Positions 1-8,631 of a DNA stretch of 64,000 nucleotides are shown piece by piece (position 1 is the stretch's first letter; the number at the start of each line of letters is the position of its first letter). The notes under the pieces were generated by a model. The model had not been told where the DNA came from, ran no database searches, and worked only from the letters and a program-made list of their open reading frames with translations. Made by a program: the position numbers and the translations under genes. Origin of the DNA: Candidatus Sericytochromatia bacterium S15B-MN24 CBMW_12 (GTDB taxonomy: Bacteria; Cyanobacteriota; Sericytochromatia; S15B-MN24; UBA4093); the NCBI GenBank assembly GCA_002083825.1, contig DAZV01000036.1, positions 39,934-103,933 on the forward strand, written 5' to 3'.

Positions 1-148
1 CCTTCTGGCGCAGGCAATACCCCGACTCCCCTTCCGTAAAGACGCGCTTGAGAAAAGCATCACCGTGACGGGAACGCACCTCGGCGATGCGCGGGATGTC
101 GACCAGATCGATGCCGATCCCCAGGATCTTCCCATCGTCGGGGCCCAT
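1..148 (-). CDS. acpS: Holo-ACP synthase, N-terminal part (runs off the window)
   Basis: The reading begins MGPDDGKILGIGIDLVDIPR and continues through RIAEVRSRHGDAFLKRVFTEGE. This is the characteristic N-terminus of AcpS, which transfers 4'-phosphopantetheine from CoA to apo-acyl carrier protein; the Asp in GIGIDLVDI is a metal ligand in the family. Only about 49 codons lie inside the window, so the C-terminal half cannot be assessed. The start codon overlaps the stop of the upstream aminotransferase as TGATG, so the two genes look translationally coupled. Family assignment is confident. No functional link to the aminotransferase is implied by sequence. Confidence 0.85.
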   Translation of the reverse strand, partial: MGPDDGKILGIGIDLVDIPRIAEVRSRHGDAFLKRVFTEGESGYCLRQK

Positions 149-1284
149 CACGCGAGCACTTCCCGGCCCGAGGACGGCATGAGCGGCGGACGGGCCCCGC
201 TCAAAGCCGCCAGCGCCGCCTGGAGCCGTCCCGCATCCCGGTGGCCGTACCCGATGCGCAGCGCTCCCGGGTAGCCGAGGCACGAGCCCGGGACCACGAA
301 GACGTCATGGACCTCGCGAAGGTGGCGCGCGATCGCCTGATCGTCCTGACCCGCTCGCGGCCAGATCAGCGTCATGACCCCGGAAGGCGGAAGTTCGACC
401 GATGCCCAGCTGTTCAGCCGAGGCAGGGCGTTCTCGAATAACTTCAGGTTCCGCAGGGCAATCGCCTGGTTCTCGGCCCAGAGCGCCTCTCGCTCGGGCC
501 ATAGCCATTCGAGCATTTGCTCGCTCATCCGGCTCACCGAACAGCTGAGGTGTTCATGCCAGGCCAGAACTCGCGCGATCACGCGCTTATCCGCACACGC
601 GGCCCATCCCAGCCGCAGCCCGGGAAGGCTCCAGCGCTTGGAGAGCGAATTGACGGCGATCCCGCGCGCGCTGAGCGTCACGATGCTAGGGTTGAAACCG
701 GGGGTGACGCCGCGGTAGATCTCGTCGACGAGGAGGTAAGCCTCGGGCAGGGCCTCGACTTTTCGGGCGATCGCGGCCAGCGTTTCCCCGCACAGGATGC
801 GTCCGGTGGGGTTGTGAGGGGTATTGAGCACCACCACGCGGGTGCGGGCGTCGAGAAGCGCCCAGAGGCTTTCGAGATCGGGCGGGGCGAAGGGGTCGGC
901 GCTCAGCGTCCAGCGCCGGACCTCGACTCCCAGGCCTGCCGCGAGGCCGGCGAACTGGTAGTAGAGCGGATCCTGAAGGACCAGGTTCGTGCCGGGCTCC
1001 AGGAGAGCGAAGAGCACGGCGGCATTGGCCTCGGTGGCGCCGCTGGTCAGGATCAGCTGGTCCGCATCCAGGCCGTCCTCGGCGGCGAGGACTCGGCGAA
1101 GCGTCTCCGAGCCCGGAGTGCTGGTGTAGCCGGTTTCCAGCAGGGCCGCCGACCAATCGGGGGGAAGCAGGGACGCAAGACGAGAGCCGGGCAGGCTTTC
1201 GATCATCGTCCCGCCGAGTTGATGGCGAGCGCCACCTTGGTAGCGGTTGAACCAGTCTTCCAGCGAGGGGCTTGTGAGTTGCAA
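148..1284 (-). CDS. PLP-dependent class I/II aminotransferase
   Basis: Fold-type I aminotransferase of about 378 residues. Visible motifs are SGATEANAAV (about residues 81-90, PLP phosphate region), NTPHNPTG (154-161), DEIYRG with Asp187 and Tyr190, and SLSKRWSLPGLRLGW with the PLP lysine at about 216. I start it at TTG 1284 because GGGAGA lies six bases upstream and homology-like sequence begins there; the open frame continues upstream only as the antisense shadow of sodB. It diverges from sodB and is coupled to acpS by TGATG. Substrate is not evident: similar proteins act on aspartate, aromatic amino acids or specialised amino acids. I assign family only. Confidence 0.85.
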   Translation of the reverse strand: MQLTSPSLEDWFNRYQGGARHQLGGTMIESLPGSRLASLLPPDWSAALLETGYTSTPGSETLRRVLAAEDGLDADQLILTSGATEANAAVLFALLEPGTNLVLQDPLYYQFAGLAAGLGVEVRRWTLSADPFAPPDLESLWALLDARTRVVVLNTPHNPTGRILCGETLAAIARKVEALPEAYLLVDEIYRGVTPGFNPSIVTLSARGIAVNSLSKRWSLPGLRLGWAACADKRVIARVLAWHEHLSCSVSRMSEQMLEWLWPEREALWAENQAIALRNLKLFENALPRLNSWASVELPPSGVMTLIWPRAGQDDQAIARHLREVHDVFVVPGSCLGYPGALRIGYGHRDAGRLQAALAALSGARPPLMPSSGREVLA

Positions 1285-1329
1285 GGCGGTCTCCCTTCGA
1301 TTGCCCCTGATGCTACCAAGAAACGGGGC

Positions 1330-1379
1330 CCTCGGCAAATGGACGCTCCCTTGACGTCTCGTTTGCCGAGGTGAATAAT
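1330..1379 (+). promoter_or_regulatory. sodB promoter flanked by a 10-bp inverted repeat
   Basis: A sigma70-type promoter reads TTGACG (1351-1356), 17-bp spacer, AATAAT (1374-1379). A perfect 10-bp inverted repeat, CCTCGGCAAA (1330-1339) and TTTGCCGAGG (1362-1371), brackets the -35 box, with centres 32 bp apart, about three helical turns. It lies between the divergent aminotransferase and sodB genes, so it could be an operator acting on either. The binding protein is unknown. Confidence 0.6.
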
Positions 1380-1428
1380 AATGAAGGTCCATTAAGACCC
1401 TCACCACTTCCACTGAGGAGGATAAGCA

Positions 1429-2076
1429 ATGTCGACTGCCACAATGCAAAAATACGAAGTTCGCCCGTACGACCTCACCGGCCTCGAAGGCCTTTCGGAA
1501 GAGCAAATTGCTCAGCACAAGAAGCTCTACGAGGGCTATGTCAACAACACCAACAAGCTGCTTGACGAGACCCGCAAGATGCTGGAGAACGGGGAGGCCG
1601 ATGGCCTGAACCCCTATTTCGCCGAGCTCAAGCGCCGATTCGGGTTCGAATTCAACGGCATGGTGCTTCACGAGTACTACTTCAGCAACCTCAAGGCCAA
1701 GGGTGGTGCGCTTCCCGCCGGCGGCCGCCTGGCCAGGGCCCTCGAGGATTCCTTCGGTTCCGTCGAGAACTGGATGAAGGACTTCATGGGCGTCGCCAAG
1801 ATGCGCGGCGTGGGCTGGGCCATCCTTTACCAGGATAATCGCACCGGCAAGCTGACCAACCACTGGATCACTCTCCACGAGGAAGGTAACGTGGCGGGCT
1901 TCCGCCCGATTCTGGTCATCGACGTCTGGGAGCATGCCTTCGCGGTCGATTACAAGCCGACCGAGCGCGGCAAGTACCTGGACGCCGTCATGAAGTGCAT
2001 CGACTGGGCCAAGGCCGAGTCGCGCCTGATGGGCGAGGACGAGCTGGCCAAGAACCGCCAGATGGTCAGCAAGTAA
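1429..2076 (+). CDS. sodB: Superoxide dismutase, Fe/Mn family
   Basis: A 215-residue Fe/Mn superoxide dismutase, which converts superoxide to oxygen and hydrogen peroxide. Likely metal ligands are His30 (EEQIAQHKKLYEGYV), His81 (VLHEYYF), Asp165 and His169 (DVWEHAF). There is no signal peptide, so it is cytoplasmic. The start is fixed by GAGGAGG about seven bases upstream of ATG 1429. A clear promoter (-35 TTGACG, -10 AATAAT) lies upstream and a very strong hairpin follows, so it is probably a single-gene transcript. Sequence alone does not settle Fe versus Mn. The symbol sodB is conventional. Confidence 0.93.
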   Translation: MSTATMQKYEVRPYDLTGLEGLSEEQIAQHKKLYEGYVNNTNKLLDETRKMLENGEADGLNPYFAELKRRFGFEFNGMVLHEYYFSNLKAKGGALPAGGRLARALEDSFGSVENWMKDFMGVAKMRGVGWAILYQDNRTGKLTNHWITLHEEGNVAGFRPILVIDVWEHAFAVDYKPTERGKYLDAVMKCIDWAKAESRLMGEDELAKNRQMVSK

Positions 2077-2091
2077 CCCTCAACTGACTCG

Positions 2092-2134
2092 ATGCGAACG
2101 GCGCGGGGAGCTTGGCTCCCCGCGCCGTTCGCAT
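2092..2134 (+). terminator. Long perfect hairpin after sodB
   Basis: A 20-bp perfect stem (left arm 2092-2111, right arm 2115-2134) closed by a TTG loop, 15 bases after the sodB stop. No T-run follows, so it is either a strong terminator relying on stem strength or a 3' stabiliser of the sodB message. Confidence 0.7.
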
Positions 2135-2183
2135 GAGGAGCCCTGCATGAGCGCAATCCTTGCATGATGACGCCGGATCGGTT

Positions 2184-2286
2184 TTAGCGCCAGCGGCTGT
2201 TTCGTAAGGCAGCGAGAGAATGCCGTGAGGCAGGGATCATGGGGCGTATTTCCATCTCTCGCTGTCCTGAAGAAACGAGCTTTGCT
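2184..2286 (+). repeat. Dispersed intergenic repeat, copy A (full hairpin form)
   Basis: Three blocks recur in the same order at 10616-10691: TTAGCGCCAGCGGCTGTT (2184-2201), GCGAGAGAATGCCGT (2212-2226) and AACGAGCTTTGCT (2274-2286). In this copy, CAGCGAGAGA (2210-2219) is perfectly complementary to TCTCTCGCTG about 35 bases downstream, so the element can fold into one large hairpin. Its right edge merges into the -10 box of the transporter gene. It looks like a REP/BIME-type or miniature element; the family is not recognised. Confidence 0.6.
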
Positions 2287-2291
2287 ATAAT
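2286..2291 (+). promoter_or_regulatory. Consensus -10 box of the amino-acid transporter
   Basis: A perfect TATAAT sits only eight bases before ATG 2299, so the transcript would be leaderless or nearly so if this box is used. No good -35 is present at the right distance. The box overlaps the end of dispersed repeat copy A, suggesting the repeat may have carried in the promoter. Confidence 0.45.
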
Positions 2292-2298
2292 GCCCCGT

Positions 2299-3759
2299 AT
2301 GAACCGCGCGCTTACTCTATCCTGGATAACCGGGCTCCTGGCCCTCTTGCTGCTGGTCGTTCCGGGCTGCTCCCGGGAAGTCCCGCCTTCGAATGATGCG
2401 CTCGAGCGCGTTCGCCGGGCCGGCGAACTCGTCATCGGAACCGATGCCACTTACCCTCCCTTCGAGAACAAGGTCGGTTCCGAACTCGTCGGCTTCGACG
2501 TCGAGCTCGGCAATGCCATCGCCGGCAAGCTGGGAGTCAGGCCCCGCTGGGTCAACTCGTCGTTCGACGGGATCTTCCCCGCCCTCCTGAGCCGCAAGTT
2601 CGACATGGTCATGTCGGCGGCGACCATCACGCCCGAGCGCCAGAAGTCCCTCGCTTTCAGCGATCCCTACTATGACGCGGGCCAGGTCATCACCCTCCGC
2701 CGCGACCAGAAGGTCCTCGACCTCGACGCGTTGACCGGCAAGTCGGTGGGGGTCCAGATCAACACCACCGGCCACGTCATGCTCGAAGCCCGGGCGGGCG
2801 TTCGATTGAAGAAGTTCAATTCCATCGACCTCGCCTTCCTGGATCTGCAGAACGGTCGGCTGGATGCGGTGGTGAACGACGCTCCCACCACCCGGTACAT
2901 GCTCAAGCAGAGCTTTCCGAACCTGATCGTGGCGGGGGATCCCTTCACCTCCGAGCACTACGGCATCGTCTTCCATCCCTCGGACGCGTCGCTCGTGACC
3001 GCCGTGAACGAGGCCTTGGCCGAGTTCAAGGCGTCGGGGGAGTATGCGACGATCTACGCGAAGTGGTTCGCCGCGAGCCAGGATGCCGTGGCTTCCCCGT
3101 CGGCTCCCTTGCTTTTCGACCCCTCGCTCTTGAAGGACCTCTGGCGGTACTTGCTCAACGGCATGCTCTGGACGGTTCAGCTCACGGGCTGGGGCTTGCT
3201 CTGCGGCTTGCCTATCGGCTTGCTGGTGGGGATTCTCCGGGTCAGTCCGCTGCGCCCGCTGTCGATGGCGAGCGCGATCTACGTCGAGGCCATCCGGGGA
3301 ACCCCGCTCCTGGTCCAGATCTTCACCATTTACTTCGTCTTGCCGGCCTTCGGGATCCGGATTCCGGAGTACCTGGCGGCGATTCTGGCGCTGAGCATCA
3401 ATGCGAGCGCTTACATCGCCGAGATCTTCCGGGCGGGAATCCAGTCCATCGCCAAGGGTCAGATGGAGGCTGCGCGGTCGCTGGGCTTCGGCTACGTCTC
3501 GGCGATGGGGCTGGTCATCTTGCCTCAGGCGATGCGGCGGGTCGTGCCGCCCTTGACCAACGAGGCGATCGCCCTGCTCAAGGACTCCTCGCTCGTCTCC
3601 TTGATGGGCATGACCGAGCTCACTCGGACCGGGCAAGAACTCGCCAGCCGTCTCGCCAATCCAACCACTGTCTGGCTCGCCGTGGCCCTCTGTTACCTCT
3701 TGCTCACCATTCCCTTGACGAGTGTCGCACGCCTACTCGAGAAGCGGTGGACCTACTGA
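2299..3759 (+). CDS. Fused amino-acid ABC transporter: binding lipoprotein plus permease
   Basis: A 486-residue fusion of a periplasmic binding protein (SBP family 3) with a polar amino-acid permease (HisM/GlnP type). The N-terminus is a lipoprotein signal ending in VVPGC. The binding domain follows ([18 protein letters not shown], then [17 protein letters not shown]), and then about five membrane segments with [11 protein letters not shown] and the EAARSLGF coupling (EAA) loop. Such fusions serve glutamine, histidine, arginine or cystine uptake; the substrate is undetermined. The stop abuts a mini-ORF as TGATG and the partner ATPase follows at once. ATG 2290 is an alternative start adding three residues. 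Confidence 0.9.
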   Translation: MNRALTLSWITGLLALLLLVVPGCSREVPPSNDALERVRRAGELVIGTDATYPPFENKVGSELVGFDVELGNAIAGKLGVRPRWVNSSFDGIFPALLSRKFDMVMSAATITPERQKSLAFSDPYYDAGQVITLRRDQKVLDLDALTGKSVGVQINTTGHVMLEARAGVRLKKFNSIDLAFLDLQNGRLDAVVNDAPTTRYMLKQSFPNLIVAGDPFTSEHYGIVFHPSDASLVTAVNEALAEFKASGEYATIYAKWFAASQDAVASPSAPLLFDPSLLKDLWRYLLNGMLWTVQLTGWGLLCGLPIGLLVGILRVSPLRPLSMASAIYVEAIRGTPLLVQIFTIYFVLPAFGIRIPEYLAAILALSINASAYIAEIFRAGIQSIAKGQMEAARSLGFGYVSAMGLVILPQAMRRVVPPLTNEAIALLKDSSLVSLMGMTELTRTGQELASRLANPTTVWLAVALCYLLLTIPLTSVARLLEKRWTY

Positions 3760-3800
3760 TGACGATCCCTTCCGCATCCCGTTCGGGAACTCGCCGATGA
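3760..3800 (+). CDS. 13-codon bridging mini-ORF
   Basis: This frame reads [13 protein letters not shown] and stop. Its ATG abuts the permease stop (TGATG) and its TGA overlaps the ATPase start (ATGA). It fills the only gap between the two transporter genes, so its plausible role is translational coupling and not a functional peptide. It could equally be chance. Confidence 0.35.
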
Positions 3801-4543
3801 TCCGCTTCGAGCAGGTCGTCAAGCGCTTCGGTCGCCTTACGGTGCTCGACGGGATCGACCTGCACGTCCCCGCGGGCCAGAAACTGGTCCTGCTCGGGCC
3901 CAGCGGATCGGGTAAGAGTACGCTCTTGCGCTGTATCAACCGGCTCGAGAGCATCGAGGAGGGCCACGTCTGGGTGAACGGCGTGGACGTGGCGGATCCC
4001 CGCACCGACCTGAACCGCCTGCGGATGGACGTGGGGATGGTCTTTCAGTCCTTCAACCTCTTCCCGCATCTGACGGTCCTCGAGAACATCACCCTGGCCC
4101 CTCGACGGCTTCGGGGCGAGCGCAACCCGGATGACAAGGCCATGGAGCTCCTGGAACGCGTGGGCATTCCCGAGAAGGCCAAGTGCTTCCCGGGGCAGCT
4201 GTCCGGCGGGCAGCAGCAGCGCGTGGCCATCGCGAGGGGGCTTGCCATGCGCCCCCAGGCCTTGCTTTTCGACGAGCCCACTTCCGCGCTGGATCCCGAG
4301 ATGGTCCAGGAGGTGCTCGGAGTCATGACGGACGTGGCCAAGGACGGCCTGACGATGATCGTGGTGACCCACGAGATGGCCTTCGCCAGGGAAGTCTCGG
4401 ACCGGATCCTCTTCATGGATGGGGGGAAGATCGTCGAGGATGCTCCGCCCGAGGAGTTTTTCGAGCACCCCTCGACCGATCGCGCGCGCGCGTTTCTCGC
4501 CAAGATGGTTAGGCCATCGGCAGCTCGCACACCCACGGTGTGA
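3797..4543 (+). CDS. glnQ: Polar amino-acid ABC transporter ATPase
   Basis: A 248-residue ABC ATPase of the GlnQ/HisP class that powers the fused binding-protein/permease encoded immediately upstream. Walker A is GPSGSGKST (34-42). The Q-loop is [15 protein letters not shown], the signature is LSGGQQQR, Walker B is [13 protein letters not shown], and the switch His is in VVTHEM. I start at ATG 3797 because homology begins [12 protein letters not shown] and the codon overlaps the mini-ORF stop. The gene symbol indicates family; the substrate (Gln, His, Arg or other) is unproven. No convincing terminator follows before the next gene. Confidence 0.92.
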   Translation: MIRFEQVVKRFGRLTVLDGIDLHVPAGQKLVLLGPSGSGKSTLLRCINRLESIEEGHVWVNGVDVADPRTDLNRLRMDVGMVFQSFNLFPHLTVLENITLAPRRLRGERNPDDKAMELLERVGIPEKAKCFPGQLSGGQQQRVAIARGLAMRPQALLFDEPTSALDPEMVQEVLGVMTDVAKDGLTMIVVTHEMAFAREVSDRILFMDGGKIVEDAPPEEFFEHPSTDRARAFLAKMVRPSAARTPTV

Positions 4544-4619
4544 TCGCGGTCCTGTTGCTCCCTTGATTTCCCGGGTAAGATGCGTTCATGAACGTGAGGG
4601 AAGGGATGAGGTCGAGGTC

Positions 4620-6773
4620 GTGAAATCACTCGAACGCTTACCTAGAGGCGGCGCATTGCTCGAGACCTCGGCGGGCTGGATCCAGTTCGGCGCGGTTCCC
4701 GAGACCATCAAGGACACCCTGGGCACGACGGCCGGGGTTCCTCGGATCTTCGTGGTTCCCCCCAAGCTCATCTCGCTCGATCGGGGCGTCTCCTTCGCCG
4801 ATCTCGAATTCCCCGTTTACTTCAATTTCTTTGGGTTCGGCCGGCGCATCACCGTGATCTGCGACGAGGCCCAGAAGGCCATCCTTTCGACGGTCCTGCG
4901 CGAAGCGGTCTTCGGCCCGGAGCACATCGACGTGACCGTGGATCAGCCCGCCTGGCGTGCGGCACGTGCCGTCGCCGACCTCCAAGCCGAGCTGAACTGG
5001 TTCCGCAAGCACCCCACCAATCCGTCCGCGCGCATCGAGCTCGAGGACCTGGTGGAATTCGTGACCTACGACGCCGAGGGCGAGGCCCGGATCGACGCCG
5101 TGACCATCACCCGTCAAGGCGACTCCTTCGTGGTCCGGGACGGCAGCGAGATCGTGGCTGAAATCGGAGCCGAGCTGAAGCTTCCCCCGCTTTCCCGAGA
5201 ACCCGTGGGAACGCGCAAGCCCTTCATCCCCCCTTATTTCGGCTTGACCTTCATCGGGACGGGCCACGGCTTCGACCCGAGCGCCAAGACCTCGGGTTTC
5301 ATCCTCTGGGTGAATGGCCGCGGCATCATGGTCGACCCGCCGGTCGATTCGATCGAGTGGCTGACCGACTACGAGGTCAACTCCAAGCACATCGATTCCT
5401 TGATCCTGACGCATTGCCATGCGGATCACGACTCCGGAACGCTGCAGAAGATCCTGGAGGAAGGCCGCATCAAGGTCTTCACCACCCGCACCATCATGGG
5501 ATCCTTCGAGCGAAAGTACCGGACCCTCTTGGCCCTCGACAAGCGCCGCTGGGAGGACCTCTTCGACTTCGTGCCGGTGACGGTCGGCGAACCCATCCGG
5601 ATTGCCGGCGGCGAGTTCTGGTTCCAGTACACCCTTCACTCGGTGCCCTGCATCGGCTTCGAATGCTTCTTCGGCGGCAAGAGCATGGCCTATACCTCCG
5701 ACACGCTCTACGACCCCGCCCTCTTCGACCGGCTTTTCGCCGAGGGAATCCTTAGCGCCGAGCGTCGGGACGAACTGCTCAATTTCCCCTGGTACCACGA
5801 TCTGGTCATCCACGAGGCAGGAATCCCGCCGATTCACACCCAGGTCGATACCCTGGCTCGACTTCCCGAGGAAGTGAAGGAGCACCTCTGGCTGGTTCAT
5901 ACCAACCCCAAGAGCCTTCCGCTGGGATCCAACCTGCGGGTGGCGCCGACCGGCCTCGATCAGACGATGATCATCGAAGCGGAGGCCCTTCCGACCAGCG
6001 ACGCCATCGAACTGCTCCAGATCCTCTCCAAGGTCGATCTCTTCAAGGGCTTCACCGTGGATAAGGCCGCGGAGTTTCTCGGCATGGTCTCGAAGGTACG
6101 CTTCAAGGCCGGCGAGCAAATCATCTCCAAGGGATCCACCGGCGATCGCTTCTACGTGATCGCCTCCGGCAAGGCGACCATCCGGGACGGCCTCCATGAG
6201 GTGAAGCATTACGGTCCCTATGATTACTTCGGCGAGACGGCCATCATCCTGGATCAGCCCCGCAACGCCGACGTCTTCGCGACCACCGACATGACGGCCC
6301 TGGCCATCGACCGCCACGACTTCCTTTACTTCGTCCGGGGTTCCGGCATCGTGGAGATGCTCCGCCGGCTGGCGGCCGTTCGCCTGCTCGATTCCTGGGA
6401 ACTTCTGGATTCCATCGATGCCTTCGGGTCGTTGACGGCCACCCAGAAGACCATGCTGCAGACGCTCATGGTCGCTCAGTCATTCGAATCGGGAGACGTT
6501 CTGGCCGCGGAGGGCGAGAACCTGCGCGCCTGTTTCCTGGTGATCGAAGGAGAAGTCGAGATCCTTCACGAAGGGAAGGCCGTGGCCCGCGTGGGCACCG
6601 GCAACTTCCTGGGAGAGGTCAGCTTGCTGTACGAGTCCGGCAAGCTCAACTACACTTGTCGAGCGAAGGGAAGCGTCAGGGCCTACCGTCTTCCTAAACG
6701 CGAGTTGGTCTGGTTCCTCAAGAAGAACCCGGGAGTCTACGTTCGCCTCGCGGCCCTGGCGTACGGCGCCTGA
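4620..6773 (+). CDS. Metallo-beta-lactamase-fold hydrolase with two C-terminal cNMP-binding domains
   Basis: A 717-residue cytoplasmic protein in three parts. Residues 1-200 are an unrecognised N-terminal region. A metallo-beta-lactamase domain follows with the metal motif THCHADHDSG (264-273) and later HxD/His ligands. Two tandem cyclic-nucleotide-binding domains then occupy about 465-580 (PYDYFGETAIILDQPRNADVF) and 600-710 (GNFLGEVSLL). This resembles ligand-gated hydrolases described as cyclic-nucleotide-dependent cyclic-nucleotide phosphodiesterases, but substrate and ligand are not readable here. The first cNMP domain has the FGE...PRNADV phosphate cassette; the second lacks the Arg and may be degenerate. 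Start GTG 4620 is chosen for a GAGG upstream and the onset of ordered sequence. Confidence 0.8.
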   Translation: MKSLERLPRGGALLETSAGWIQFGAVPETIKDTLGTTAGVPRIFVVPPKLISLDRGVSFADLEFPVYFNFFGFGRRITVICDEAQKAILSTVLREAVFGPEHIDVTVDQPAWRAARAVADLQAELNWFRKHPTNPSARIELEDLVEFVTYDAEGEARIDAVTITRQGDSFVVRDGSEIVAEIGAELKLPPLSREPVGTRKPFIPPYFGLTFIGTGHGFDPSAKTSGFILWVNGRGIMVDPPVDSIEWLTDYEVNSKHIDSLILTHCHADHDSGTLQKILEEGRIKVFTTRTIMGSFERKYRTLLALDKRRWEDLFDFVPVTVGEPIRIAGGEFWFQYTLHSVPCIGFECFFGGKSMAYTSDTLYDPALFDRLFAEGILSAERRDELLNFPWYHDLVIHEAGIPPIHTQVDTLARLPEEVKEHLWLVHTNPKSLPLGSNLRVAPTGLDQTMIIEAEALPTSDAIELLQILSKVDLFKGFTVDKAAEFLGMVSKVRFKAGEQIISKGSTGDRFYVIASGKATIRDGLHEVKHYGPYDYFGETAIILDQPRNADVFATTDMTALAIDRHDFLYFVRGSGIVEMLRRLAAVRLLDSWELLDSIDAFGSLTATQKTMLQTLMVAQSFESGDVLAAEGENLRACFLVIEGEVEILHEGKAVARVGTGNFLGEVSLLYESGKLNYTCRAKGSVRAYRLPKRELVWFLKKNPGVYVRLAALAYGA

Positions 6774-6846
6774 GCGCTCAAAGGCCCTCCTACCGGTATT
6801 CGCTCTCCCGCTCCGAGCGGTCGGGGGTGACCGGGGTCGCGAGCCT

Positions 6847-6877
6847 GGTTTACATGTCTAAACCTTCCCGCTAGACT
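6847..6877 (+). promoter_or_regulatory. aspA promoter with an inverted repeat over the -35
   Basis: The promoter reads -35 TTTACA (6849-6854), 17-bp spacer, -10 TAGACT (6872-6877). The inverted repeat GGTTTA (6847-6852)...TAAACC (6859-6864) covers the -35 box, a classic repressor placement. The spacing to the aspartase start is about 20 bases with GAGGAGG between. Confidence 0.5.
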
Positions 6878-6895
6878 CCTCCCGAGGAGGTGCCC

Positions 6896-8290
6896 ATGAC
6901 CGATGCTAGCCGGAAGGAAAGGGACTCGCTCGGGGAGTGCGAGGTCCCCATGTCGGCGTACTGGGGAATTCAGACCCAGCGCGCCCTTTCGAACTACCCC
7001 ATCAGCGGCCTGACCCTGGCTTTCGAGATGGTGCAAGCTTGCGCCACGATCAAGTTGGCTGCAGCCAAGGTTCATGGCGAGCTGGGGATGCTTTCGCCCG
7101 AGATCGCCGCTGCCGTCATCCAGGCTTCTCGCGAGGTTCGCGAGGGCCGCTGGCAGGATCACTTCGTCGTGGACGCGTTTCAGGCGGGGGCGGGAACCTC
7201 CTTCCACATGAACGTGAACGAGGTGATAGCCAATCGCTCCAACGAGATCCTCGGCCATGAGCGAGGATCCTACTTCCCGGTCCATCCCAACGACCACGTC
7301 AACATGGGCCAGTCCACCAACGACGTCTTCCCCACCACCATGCGGCTCGCCATGATCGTCATGCTGACGGCGCTCGGAGCGGAGGCCGGATTGCTGGCGG
7401 AGAGTTTCCGGGGCAAGGCCGAGGAGTTCGACGGAATAGTGAAGTCGGGGCGCACGCACTTGCAGGACGCGGTGCCTCTGCGCCTGGGGCAGGAGTTCGG
7501 CGCGTACGCGCAGGCGATCGCCAAGGGATCCCGCCGGCTCGGCGCCATGCGCGAGCCGCTTTACGAACTGGGAATCGGCGGAAGCGCGGTGGGAACCGGA
7601 CTCAATACGCATCCTCGGTACCGCTCGCGCATGGTGGCCGAACTCGCGACGCTGACGGGATTTCCGCTACGGGAAGGCGAGGATCTCTTCGAGCTCATGC
7701 AGAGCATGACCCCGTTTGCCGACGTTTCGGCAGCCCTGCGCAGCTTGGCGCTCGACGTGACCCGGATCGCGTCGGATCTGAGGCTGCTGAGTTCCGGTCC
7801 CCGGACGGGCCTGGCCGAGATCAGCTTGCCGGCGGTGCAACCGGGATCCTCCATCATGCCGGGCAAGGTCAATCCCTCGATTCCGGAGATGGTCAACCAG
7901 GTCTGCTGGCACGTCATGGGCGCCGATACGGCCGTCGCCTACGCCGTTCAGGCGGGACAGCTGGAACTCAACGTCATGATGCCGGTGATGGCCTACGAAC
8001 TGGTCTTCGCGATGCGCATCATGACCAATGCCTTGAAGGTTTTCCGGGAGCTTTGCGTGGAGGGGATCGAGGCCAACGCGGAGACGTGCCGTCATTTCGC
8101 GGAGCGCAGCCTGGGGCTTGCCACCGTGCTCAATCCGGTCATCGGCTATGCCGAGGCGGCGGAAGTGGCCAAGGAGGCCTTCCGGAGCCAGCGGAGCGTC
8201 ATCGAGGTCATCAGGGAGCGCGGAGAGCTCGATCCCGAGGCGGAAAAGGCGCTCTCGCTGCGGGCGATGACCGAGCCCCCGACGCTTTAG
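6896..8290 (+). CDS. aspA: Aspartate ammonia-lyase
   Basis: A 464-residue member of the aspartase/fumarase superfamily. Conserved elements are GAGTSFHMNVNEVIANR, the substrate-binding SGRTHLQDA, and the flexible loop with catalytic Ser, GSSIMPGKVNP. The following NQVCWHVMGADTAV...GQLELNVMMPV resembles aspartase more than class II fumarase, so I favour aspartate to fumarate plus ammonia; fumarase or another superfamily activity remains possible. ATG 6896 has GAGGAGG five bases upstream; GTG 6890 lies inside that ribosome-binding site and is unlikely. The gene is probably transcribed alone from the promoter just upstream. Confidence 0.85.
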   Translation: MTDASRKERDSLGECEVPMSAYWGIQTQRALSNYPISGLTLAFEMVQACATIKLAAAKVHGELGMLSPEIAAAVIQASREVREGRWQDHFVVDAFQAGAGTSFHMNVNEVIANRSNEILGHERGSYFPVHPNDHVNMGQSTNDVFPTTMRLAMIVMLTALGAEAGLLAESFRGKAEEFDGIVKSGRTHLQDAVPLRLGQEFGAYAQAIAKGSRRLGAMREPLYELGIGGSAVGTGLNTHPRYRSRMVAELATLTGFPLREGEDLFELMQSMTPFADVSAALRSLALDVTRIASDLRLLSSGPRTGLAEISLPAVQPGSSIMPGKVNPSIPEMVNQVCWHVMGADTAVAYAVQAGQLELNVMMPVMAYELVFAMRIMTNALKVFRELCVEGIEANAETCRHFAERSLGLATVLNPVIGYAEAAEVAKEAFRSQRSVIEVIRERGELDPEAEKALSLRAMTEPPTL

Positions 8291-8297
8291 CCCTTCG

Positions 8298-8552
8298 TTA
8301 CCAGAACTTCGCTTTACCCCATCGAACCGAGCCCTTGTGGGCGCGGCCCTCGTCGGCTCGAACTTCGCAGCGCAGGGCGTGTTCGACCCCGATGAGCCGG
8401 GGGGCGACGTGGAGATCCGGGATCTCGCATGCGGCCGCGAGTTCCTCTTGCTTGCGCCCGAAGATCCGCTGGCCATAGCATTCCGGACAAAGCGTGCGGC
8501 TCAAGGCGTTCTGGAAGAGCTTGGTGCATTGATTGCAATTCGAAAGGGCCAT
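8298..8552 (-). CDS. Small zinc-ribbon protein
   Basis: 84 residues beginning MALSNCNQCTKLFQNALSRT then LCPECYGQRIFGRKQEEL. The C-x2-C ... C-x2-C arrangement in the first 30 residues predicts a zinc ribbon, resembling the small YvyF/TIGR03826-type proteins found near flagellar genes in Firmicutes, though no motility gene is nearby. GAGGAGGAG seven bases before the ATG supports expression. The last 40 residues are not recognised. It is convergent with aspA, eight bases apart. DNA binding or metal storage are guesses. Confidence 0.7.
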   Translation of the reverse strand: MALSNCNQCTKLFQNALSRTLCPECYGQRIFGRKQEELAAACEIPDLHVAPRLIGVEHALRCEVRADEGRAHKGSVRWGKAKFW

Positions 8553-8562
8553 GGCTCTCCTC

Positions 8563-8581
8563 CTCAGGGTGGTACCCTGAG
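8563..8581 (-). promoter_or_regulatory. 8-bp inverted repeat in the leader of the zinc-ribbon gene
   Basis: CTCAGGGT (8563-8570) and ACCCTGAG (8574-8581) around GGT form a perfect dyad abutting the ribosome-binding site of the zinc-ribbon gene. It may be an operator (possibly autoregulatory) or an RNA hairpin gating translation. Confidence 0.4.
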
Positions 8582-8631
8582 TTTCTTATCGACCTCTCGC
8601 CGTCCGGTCTTTAGGGCGGTACCATCGGGGA

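Noticed and set aside
148..1935. 595-residue minus-strand frame including the aminotransferase
   Set aside because: Its first 217 codons are antisense to sodB. The gene starts at TTG 1284 behind GGGAGA.
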